From assembly GCA_030631705.1 (NCBI GenBank), contig DAOVKQ010000064.1:1-5233 (forward strand): a DNA stretch of 5,233 nucleotides. The letters run 5' to 3'. How positions within the stretch are numbered: the first letter of the stretch is position 1; every line of letters starts with the position of its first letter. The notes under the pieces are model-generated. The model saw only the letters and a list, made by a program, of their open reading frames with translations. It ran no database searches and was not told where the DNA came from. A program made the position numbers and the translations under genes. Positions 1 to 5,233 of this stretch are shown in pieces. Source of the stretch: Candidatus Omnitrophota bacterium (GTDB lineage Bacteria; Omnitrophota; Gorgyraeia; Duberdicusellales; 4484-171).

Positions 1-286
1 ATAAAATATACTGGCCCTTAAAGAAATGGCTTTATTAGCCAATTCAAACACTTTCTCTTCGAAAGAATCCGAAATCATCGATATATCCGAGCATGAGCCC
101 CAGAGATTCCAATTCTGATATTCCCAGAGATAGCTATACTCACGGCCTAAGGAATTGTGCAGTTTGATATTAAAATCATAAATAAGCGGCTTAAGCCCTC
201 TGTTTTTTAAATAAGAATAGATACGCGCGACTCTATAGGACGGCGTATCAATCCTTGCCGGAGGAACAATCAATAACGCCGCGGAG
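1..286 (-). repeat. Second B12-binding-like domain within the same gene (protein-level duplication, partial)
   Basis: Residues about 472-567 repeat the order of the first 95 residues: VLIMPP against LLIVPP, IAEYLR against IYSYLK, VIDFNLRL against IYDFNIKL, then an aromatic FWE against LWE and an acidic helix. The copy lacks the PPLGLAY signature of the first domain (SYRVARIY instead), so it may be degenerate. It stops at the window edge, so whether a second radical SAM barrel follows is unknown. Confidence 0.65.
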
Positions 287-1701
287 ATTAAATCATGTTC
301 CTTTTTGAATCCTGCTTGATTAACAATTACGTTTTTAATTTCTAAATTAGACAGCATAAAGATTGTCTTCCGCACCCTCCTAATTCGTCCTTCAGAACCA
401 AGGCCGTTTTCGTCAACGTAAAAATTTATATCCTTGTTCAACCCTAACGGTTTAATTCCATAATCCTTAAGGTGACTGCCCACGTGAGAATCAAGCATTA
501 CCGAAAAAGAAGACACATTAGTAACCTCGGAAATATATTCTTTATTCTCTCTAATAGCCCTCAACGTCTCGTTAAAATCATTTTCCGTCTCGGAAGGAAA
601 ACCAACTATTATATTTACGGCGATTGCAATACCGGCTTCGTGAGTTAATTTTATTATCCTTTTTGCGTCAGATGAATCGTAAGATTTATTCATCTTCTTA
701 AGAATCCTATCGGAAAAACTTTCTACTCCGGAACACAAAGAAAAGCACCCTGCCTCGCGCATCTTCCCAAGAATTTCGGCCGTCATATCCTTTCTGATCA
801 TCGCATAGCTTTGCCAGGCAATATTTATCCCGGATTGGATAATAAGATCACATAGCTCATCCAACTGTTTCAGATTTCCGTTGCAAATTAAGTCACAGAA
901 TGAAAAAGTACTTATTTTATTTTCCCGCGCATGGTATTTAAATTCTTCGATAATTCTCTCCGGGGACCTGAAGCGGTATTGTCCGCACATTAAATGATCT
1001 ATGCAGAAAGTACACCTTCCGATACAGCCGCGGCTGATCAGAATAGGAATAAATTTTTCCTTATACTCATTAAGCTTAAAGTCAGTAAACTTCGGAAAAG
1101 GCAGCTTATCGATATCTTTTGTAAAATAAGGTATTGCCGGCTTGAAAAAATCTTTTTTATCGCTAATCACACCTTGTATGCTTTTGAAATTTTCGACCCC
1201 CCTCTCAAGTATCTTTTCTAATACTTCTTCACCTTCACCAACAACAATAGCGTCTATACTGGAAATGTCTTTTTCTCCCAGGATTCTCCGGTTAGATCCC
1301 CAGAAACATCCTGTCCCTCCAAAAATAATCGTTTTTTCCTTATTTTTACTTTTAATCATAGCTGCTATTTTCCCGGCAATGCCTATGTTTATAATATTCA
1401 CCGAAAAAGCAACATAACTCGTATCAAAAGATAATACCTCCTCAACCAAATCGCCTATCTCCTGATTGAATATATCGCAGATATTATGGGTAATCTCGGT
1501 AAGAGACATAAAATTAATGGTATAAATCTCCCAGAAGATACGTCTTTTCTTATCAGCCGCCCGGTAAAGCCTTAAGTTGAAATCAATGACTTTAGGCTCA
1601 AAATTACAAGACCTTAGGTATTCAGCAATATAAGCCAACCCTAAAGGAGGCATTCTGGGCTCCCAGGGGGGCGGCATTATAAGAACAATATCGGCGGCCA
1701 T
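1..1701 (-). CDS. B12-binding domain radical SAM protein with the start of a second B12-type module (3' end outside window)
   Basis: The frame is open from ATG at 1701 to the left edge, 567 codons without a stop. Residues about 4-180 form a cobalamin-binding-type Rossmann domain: VLIMPPPWEP near the N-terminus, PPLGLAYIAEYL (18-29), a VIDFN strand, FGGTG (127-131) and VGEGEE (154-159). The DxHxxG cobalamin motif is absent, as in many members of this family. A radical SAM barrel follows (about 215-430) with SRGCIGRCTFC (C226, C230, C233), GVES (325-328) and VGFPSETE. From about residue 472 a second B12-like domain begins (LLIVPP, then YDFNIKL), parallel to the first. The family includes methyltransferases and other SAM/B12 enzymes acting on antibiotics, lipids and tetrapyrroles; this substrate is not predictable. 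The first module appears fully active. No signal peptide or membrane segment is seen. It is last of the three visible co-directional genes, and the operon may continue. Confidence 0.88.
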   Translation of the reverse strand, partial: MAADIVLIMPPPWEPRMPPLGLAYIAEYLRSCNFEPKVIDFNLRLYRAADKKRRIFWEIYTINFMSLTEITHNICDIFNQEIGDLVEEVLSFDTSYVAFSVNIINIGIAGKIAAMIKSKNKEKTIIFGGTGCFWGSNRRILGEKDISSIDAIVVGEGEEVLEKILERGVENFKSIQGVISDKKDFFKPAIPYFTKDIDKLPFPKFTDFKLNEYKEKFIPILISRGCIGRCTFCIDHLMCGQYRFRSPERIIEEFKYHARENKISTFSFCDLICNGNLKQLDELCDLIIQSGINIAWQSYAMIRKDMTAEILGKMREAGCFSLCSGVESFSDRILKKMNKSYDSSDAKRIIKLTHEAGIAIAVNIIVGFPSETENDFNETLRAIRENKEYISEVTNVSSFSVMLDSHVGSHLKDYGIKPLGLNKDINFYVDENGLGSEGRIRRVRKTIFMLSNLEIKNVIVNQAGFKKEHDLISAALLIVPPARIDTPSYRVARIYSYLKNRGLKPLIYDFNIKLHNSLGREYSYLWEYQNWNLWGSCSDISMISDSFEEKVFELANKAISLRASIFY

Positions 1702-1720
1702 TTTATACTAAACCTTTATT
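1699..1720 (-). promoter_or_regulatory. Six-base junction and weak ribosome binding site before the B12-radical SAM gene
   Basis: On the minus strand the middle gene ends in TAG (1710-1708), six bases follow, then ATG at 1701-1699. The only purine-rich stretch is AAAGG, inside the end of the preceding gene and about 11 bases before the ATG, so it is weak and rather distant. There is no room for a promoter or terminator, so the two genes should be co-transcribed, with the second start probably reached by reinitiation. Confidence 0.5.
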
Positions 1721-3111
1721 TTTATTTCCCCGTCAAAATAAGGGTATTTGCCGGGAAGATAGCTTTTATTATCCACCCTATAATATTTCAGAATCCGGGA
1801 ATTAAAAACCGAAGACGAATTCAATACAGCCATACGATTCCCTTCACTTTTCACTCTATCACTTAAAGACACAAAAGGAAACTCCTCTTGAGCAACGGCT
1901 TCCGCCTCAACTATGGCCGCCGCTTCACTTACTTTTTCAAAAAAGGCAGGCCAATTATCGTCGAACAAAGGAGAAAAAGAACCGCTGACTCCGCTGCCGG
2001 AGAACCATTGGCCATACTCGCTCCTTAACATAATATTGACTTGTTGTTCACCTTCGATCGATATCTGCTGCATAAATTCCATTTCTATCTTTATCGTTAT
2101 TACCGTCTCTTTTAATTCTATTTCCCACAATTGAATCAGAGGCAACCACTGCCATTTTCCTTTCAAAACCATTTTTTCTTTACTTATTTTATCGACCTGC
2201 CAGTGTGCGTGTTCCGAATCCTGCCAGAAACCGTCAGCAAAAATTGATGCATACAAGCCAAGACCGCTAGTTAGCTTTAAACCCTTCCAAAAAATATTCC
2301 CTTTACCTTTATCGAAATAAAAACATAGATTTTTGTTTCTTAAAGTATGTTCCTCGAATTCATCAAAAACAGTTTCGGCAGGATATATATAAATAACGGG
2401 TTTATTTAAACAATGAATTTTGGATATAAAACCGCTAAAATCCGCGGCAAAAGACGCTGCCGGATACATCCCGCCCGGCTTACAACACTGCTCCCGATAA
2501 CGACAGTCAGCGAATGAAGGATAAACATAAGAAAACACCCCCGAGCAGGGTATAACACTTGTAATTTCATCTATAAAATCAACGTTCTCCTGAAGAAAAT
2601 CAATTGTTTTATCGCGGTCATCTTCGGTCTCCAGAGGATGGCCAAAAACTAAATTTATGCCAACAGCGATACCTGCCTTATGGCACGCCTTTAAAACAAC
2701 CGAAGCATCGTTTGCGGTAAATACCGCTCCTATTTTGCTAAGCAAATTGTCTGAACCGCTGAACAATTCAAAAATTAACTTTCTGCATCCCGCCTGTTTC
2801 ATCTTTATTACATTGTCAAAAGTCATAGCTGAATCTACAATTAACGGGGCAGACCATTCTATGGACAGTTTATTTTCCACAACCGCATTGCAAAATTTAT
2901 TTAACTCTTCGGGATTTAAATTTAAAAAATCAACAAATTCAAATTTGTTGATTTTATACCTGCTCAAATAATACTTAATTTCGGATAGAGAGCGCTGATG
3001 GGATTTAGAGTTTACTGTTAGATTACGGCTTAAAGCGCAAAGTTTATGCCGGCATTCACTCCCGGTAAAATATTTTATATTTTCGGTATAATTTCCTTCC
3101 ATATTCGGCAT
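1708..3111 (-). CDS. Degenerate B12-type radical SAM barrel fused to an unrecognised C-terminal domain
   Basis: The protein has 467 residues and no signal peptide or membrane segment. Residues about 10-200 align with the radical SAM barrel of the downstream gene. Shared features are the KI..F.F.D strand (53-61), IEW/IAW (84-86), AGC (107-109), the SGSD turn (118-121) and HKAGIAVGIN...FG.P.ETE (144-163). The cluster motif is broken: only C20 and C25 remain (CRHKLC), spaced CX4C with no third cysteine. The Glu of the usual GxES segment is Phe (F117), and the N-terminal B12-binding domain is absent. A small cysteine group follows at C203, C209 and C210. Residues about 255-467 form a separate domain with alternating hydrophobic strands and many Trp, possibly a carbohydrate-type beta-sandwich; this is an inference from composition only. 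It is likely a pseudoenzyme or recognition subunit working with its neighbours. It overlaps the upstream gene by one base and lies 6 bases before the next. Confidence 0.8.
   Translation of the reverse strand: MPNMEGNYTENIKYFTGSECRHKLCALSRNLTVNSKSHQRSLSEIKYYLSRYKINKFEFVDFLNLNPEELNKFCNAVVENKLSIEWSAPLIVDSAMTFDNVIKMKQAGCRKLIFELFSGSDNLLSKIGAVFTANDASVVLKACHKAGIAVGINLVFGHPLETEDDRDKTIDFLQENVDFIDEITSVIPCSGVFSYVYPSFADCRYREQCCKPGGMYPAASFAADFSGFISKIHCLNKPVIYIYPAETVFDEFEEHTLRNKNLCFYFDKGKGNIFWKGLKLTSGLGLYASIFADGFWQDSEHAHWQVDKISKEKMVLKGKWQWLPLIQLWEIELKETVITIKIEMEFMQQISIEGEQQVNIMLRSEYGQWFSGSGVSGSFSPLFDDNWPAFFEKVSEAAAIVEAEAVAQEEFPFVSLSDRVKSEGNRMAVLNSSSVFNSRILKYYRVDNKSYLPGKYPYFDGEIKIKV
2926..2955. repeat. Perfect 14-bp inverted repeat with 2-base spacer, inside a gene
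   Basis: The left arm AAAATCAACAAATT (2926-2939) and right arm AATTTGTTGATTTT (2942-2955) are exact reverse complements separated by CA. On the coding strand it specifies residues 53-62 of the middle protein, a predicted barrel strand (KINKFEFVDF). It is AT-rich and is not followed by a GC stem with a U-tract in either direction, so it does not look like a terminator. It could form a hairpin in the mRNA, a cruciform in DNA, or a dyad binding site, or it may be coincidence. Confidence 0.7.
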
Positions 3112-3113
3112 TA
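3109..3113 (-). promoter_or_regulatory. TAATG stop/start overlap (translational coupling)
   Basis: On the minus strand the TAA of the upstream gene shares its last A with the ATG of the next gene, giving TAATG. The bases before it show no good Shine-Dalgarno sequence, so the downstream start probably depends on ribosomes finishing the upstream gene. This supports ATG at 3111 as the start of the middle gene. A second ATG three codons in (3102) is the alternative and is no better placed. Confidence 0.6.
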
Positions 3114-4149
3114 GACTTTGGATTGCAGCCGGCGGTAAACTTCTCTATTATGCATCAAGTTATCACATTCTTTTATACACCCTATCTCGCTGAAGTAATC
3201 ATTGGTTTTTGGTAAGTACTTGGCTTTTACGCGAAATTCATTGTATCGGGGAGAAAACCATATATCTTTAAAAGACGTCTCATTTATATTCCCCATAATT
3301 TTATTGACACCCCGGCAGCAAGGAACCACATTTCCGTCAGCCAAAACTCTGGAAAAAGTCCAACCGACATAACAGGGAATTTTATTGATGTCAACCTTGT
3401 CATATTCACCGTTTTTAAAATCATCCTGGGATATGGAAATTCTTTTTATAAAACCGTCGAAAAATTCTAAATCCATAGCTTCCTTTTTATTTCTCTCTTT
3501 AATCCTCAAAGCGGCTTGTAATAATTCTTTTCTTTGTTTCTCGCTCAACATCTGGCTGCTGACCTCATCGGAAAATAAATCCATAATAGTAAAATAAATT
3601 GAATTTGCTTTGTATTCCAGCCCAAATTCATACATCGCTTCAAAATCTTTTGAATTTTCATTCATCATCACGTTAGCAAAAGTAACCCGGGGTTTAGTTT
3701 TTTTTATATCTTTCAAATAAACTAAATTCTCTTTTACTTTATCAAAATAGACGGGAGAAACTCCGGGATGAACATCACAATAGGTGCTATTATTAGAAGC
3801 CCATATGCTGATACAGAGTTCCTCTATGCCCGCATCCAGCAATCTTTTTATTTCTTCTTTAGAAACTAAACCAAAATTAGTAGTTATTGCTACGATCATA
3901 TTTTTTTTACGGGAATATTCTACAACATCAAGCAAATTTTTATGCATAAAAGGCTCTCCGCCGCCGGTAAAACGAATGCGTTTTGTTCCCAGAGCGCTTA
4001 AATCATCTATAAGACTCATCAACTTTCCTCCGGACAACTCCTGTTTTAGCAAATTGCAGTGCGGCTTATCTTTTATAAGCAGCGGCGAATAAAGCCAGCA
4101 TGATACACATCTTAGATTACATCTGTTAGTAGGATCAATCACCACCTGT
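3111..4149 (-). repeat. Protein-level duplication, module 2 of the tandem radical SAM/SPASM protein
   Basis: This second copy is complete. It begins just before a DPTNRCNLRC segment and ends with the protein. It carries an intact CxxxCxxC, the GGGEP SAM-binding strand, a WAS segment after the fourth strand, and the SPASM-like pattern C-x12-G-x4-C, then CX3C. A doubled cysteine (CC at 634-635) sits where module 1 has a single one (SCL). All residues expected for an active radical SAM enzyme with at least one auxiliary Fe-S cluster appear to be present. The boundary with module 1 is approximate. Confidence 0.75.
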
Positions 4150-5233
4150 TCAGGCCCCAGGGAAGCACCTCTGCCGCGCATAATATCGGCCGTCAGGCAA
4201 ATACTATTATATTTCTTATGTTTTTGGCTATCCGGCCCCAATTTTCTTGCAATTCTTAACGTCACAGCGATAATTTTAAGTGCAATCTTTTCAGGCACCG
4301 TCAGCATTCTGATTCTATTGTACATCCAGGTATTCCTGCCGATATCATCACAACTTTTATAGCATCCTGCTTCTTTGGTGTGGGGATCATTACCTATAAG
4401 CCTGAAGAAAGGATCTTTTTTCGCATAAACCAATGTTTTTCTTCTGAAATCAATCTGTTTTTGGGAGTTCCATATTTCCGAGAACCTGTTTTTATAAAGA
4501 GAACCTGTGGGAATCCGGTGAGCCTTAAGGCAAGAATGAACTTCTCCGTTCGGTATGACTCTGGCAAACAGCCAGCCGATATAACAAGGCATACTGTCAA
4601 TGATATTGCGGTCATACTTTGCTTCTTGAGTATCTTTAGCTATGGAAATCCTTCTCAAAAACTGGTCAAACTGAAAAATTAGCACCCGGGAATCTTTTAT
4701 TCTCCCGGTGTTGTCCAACCTGGATTTTATCCGGACAATCGCCTCTTTTAATTCCGACAATTGCGTACTATTTAAAGCAAGAACGTCTGTGGCGTTAGGT
4801 ATAGTATCAACTAAAGTAAACTCTAAAGATTCCGCCCTGATATCCCCGGCAAAGTCTATCATGGCCTCGGCCTCAAAGTAATTCATGTTAAACATAACAT
4901 TATAGAGCTTAACTCTGGGCTTATCCCGCTTGTGTGTGTTTAAATACGAGAGATTCTCCCTTATGTTAGAAAAATCTTCCTTGCTCCGCCCGGGATGTGT
5001 CTTAACATAAGTATCCGCTGTTGCCGCCCAAGTGCTCACAGTTAAAAAATCTACCTTCATGCCGATAATTTTATCTATTTTTTGCTTATCAAGAAGAGTA
5101 AAATTAGTATTAACATGGCATATCAAATTCTTTTGCTTGGTATATTCTAAAATCTCCATAATTTGAGGGTGCATAAACGGCTCTCCGCTGCCGGAGTAAT
5201 AAATTTCAGTGGCTCCCATAGAACAAACATCAT
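3111..5233 (-). CDS. Tandem radical SAM/SPASM protein, two modules in one chain (5' end outside window)
   Basis: Reading enters open at the right edge, giving 706 complete codons before TAA at 3113-3111. The ATG at 5219 is internal: conserved barrel sequence (GSGEPFMH) follows at once and four in-frame codons precede it, so the true start and the first CxxxCxxC lie outside. Numbering from that Met, module 1 covers about 1-300, with GSGEP at 10-14 and SPASM-type cysteines C212, C230 (GX4C), C286 and C290 (CX3C). A basic, helical-looking linker (about 300-358) joins module 2, which has CNLRCVSC (C367, C371, C374) for the SAM-binding [4Fe-4S] cluster, GGGEP at 419-423, and C616, C634, C635, C681, C685 for an auxiliary cluster. 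Family knowledge: such enzymes cleave SAM to a 5'-deoxyadenosyl radical and modify peptides, proteins or small molecules. It is probably cytoplasmic, as no signal peptide or membrane segment is seen. The substrate is unknown. Its stop overlaps the next gene's start. Confidence 0.9.
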   Translation of the reverse strand, partial: DVCSMGATEIYYSGSGEPFMHPQIMEILEYTKQKNLICHVNTNFTLLDKQKIDKIIGMKVDFLTVSTWAATADTYVKTHPGRSKEDFSNIRENLSYLNTHKRDKPRVKLYNVMFNMNYFEAEAMIDFAGDIRAESLEFTLVDTIPNATDVLALNSTQLSELKEAIVRIKSRLDNTGRIKDSRVLIFQFDQFLRRISIAKDTQEAKYDRNIIDSMPCYIGWLFARVIPNGEVHSCLKAHRIPTGSLYKNRFSEIWNSQKQIDFRRKTLVYAKKDPFFRLIGNDPHTKEAGCYKSCDDIGRNTWMYNRIRMLTVPEKIALKIIAVTLRIARKLGPDSQKHKKYNSICLTADIMRGRGASLGPEQVVIDPTNRCNLRCVSCWLYSPLLIKDKPHCNLLKQELSGGKLMSLIDDLSALGTKRIRFTGGGEPFMHKNLLDVVEYSRKKNMIVAITTNFGLVSKEEIKRLLDAGIEELCISIWASNNSTYCDVHPGVSPVYFDKVKENLVYLKDIKKTKPRVTFANVMMNENSKDFEAMYEFGLEYKANSIYFTIMDLFSDEVSSQMLSEKQRKELLQAALRIKERNKKEAMDLEFFDGFIKRISISQDDFKNGEYDKVDINKIPCYVGWTFSRVLADGNVVPCCRGVNKIMGNINETSFKDIWFSPRYNEFRVKAKYLPKTNDYFSEIGCIKECDNLMHNREVYRRLQSKV
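4150..5233 (-). repeat. Protein-level duplication, module 1 of the tandem radical SAM/SPASM protein (partial)
   Basis: This first copy can be aligned without gaps to module 2 from the strand before the GEP motif to a shared HPG. By hand I count 29 identical residues of 76, roughly 38%. Shared landmarks include GEPFMH, EY, TNF, WA and HPG, and later PCYxGW, the GX4C turn, IW and CX3C. Divergence at this level points to an old duplication rather than a recent DNA repeat. The SAM-cluster cysteines of this copy are expected about 40 residues upstream of the visible part, beyond the window, so its activity cannot be judged. Module boundaries are approximate. Confidence 0.75.

Noticed and set aside
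994..1417. Plus-strand open frames of 75 and 91 codons
   Set aside because: They lie opposite the strongly conserved B12-radical SAM gene, have no recognisable domain or ribosome binding site, and are antisense shadows.
3000..3111. Possibility that the middle gene is a frameshifted tail of a longer B12-radical SAM gene
   Set aside because: Upstream sequence is the intact end of a SPASM module with its own stop, not a B12 domain, and the TAATG coupling looks like a genuine gene boundary.
4394..4615. Minus-strand 73-codon frame overlapping the SPASM gene in another frame
   Set aside because: The main frame here encodes the conserved PCYIGW...CX3C segment, so the small frame is incidental.
3385..4682. 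Several plus-strand frames of 70-102 codons opposite the tandem SPASM gene
   Set aside because: They are antisense to conserved radical SAM sequence, with low-complexity translations and no start signals. They are not real genes.
4683..4710. GC-rich imperfect hairpin (CACCGGGAGAAT ... ATTCCCGGGTG on the minus strand)
   Set aside because: It has two bulges, sits in the middle of an open reading frame and has no following U-tract, so it does not look like a terminator or a conserved RNA element.
3111..5219. ATG at 5219 as the start of the tandem SPASM gene
   Set aside because: The frame continues to the window edge, and this Met sits inside the barrel just before the GSGEP motif, after where the SAM cysteines should be.
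1..5233. RiPP precursor peptide or CRISPR array
   Set aside because: There is no intergenic room for a small peptide gene and no direct repeats with regular spacing.

Overview
The window is coding almost from end to end. It holds three genes, all on the minus strand and so transcribed from high to low coordinate, with essentially no intergenic DNA (a 1-base overlap and a 6-base gap). Two run off the window edges. The DNA is AT-rich, start regions lack a strong Shine-Dalgarno, and no promoter, terminator, tRNA, rRNA, CRISPR array or mobile element is visible. Chains of radical SAM genes of this style are common in uncultivated anaerobic bacteria (Omnitrophota or Elusimicrobiota would fit), but this placement is a guess from general style, not from a marker gene.

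Layout in order of transcription. (A) 5233 to 3111: a 5'-truncated protein made of two consecutive radical SAM/SPASM modules. (B) 3111 to 1708: a 467-residue protein whose N-terminal half is the barrel of a B12-type radical SAM enzyme, but with a broken cysteine motif, no B12 domain and an altered SAM-site segment. Its C-terminal half is an unrecognised, aromatic-rich, probably beta-rich domain. (C) 1701 to 1: a B12-binding radical SAM protein with an intact CxxxCxxC, followed by the beginning of a second B12-binding-like domain that continues past the window edge.

The three genes look like one operon. The common theme is duplication and specialisation of radical SAM modules: tandem SPASM modules in A, a tandem B12-type protein in C, and between them an apparently catalytically dead relative of the C barrel (B) with an added domain. 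A plausible but unproven reading is a multi-enzyme pathway modifying a peptide, lipid or glycan, in which B is a scaffold or substrate-recognition subunit. No precursor peptide, glycosyltransferase or transporter lies in the window, so the substrate cannot be named.
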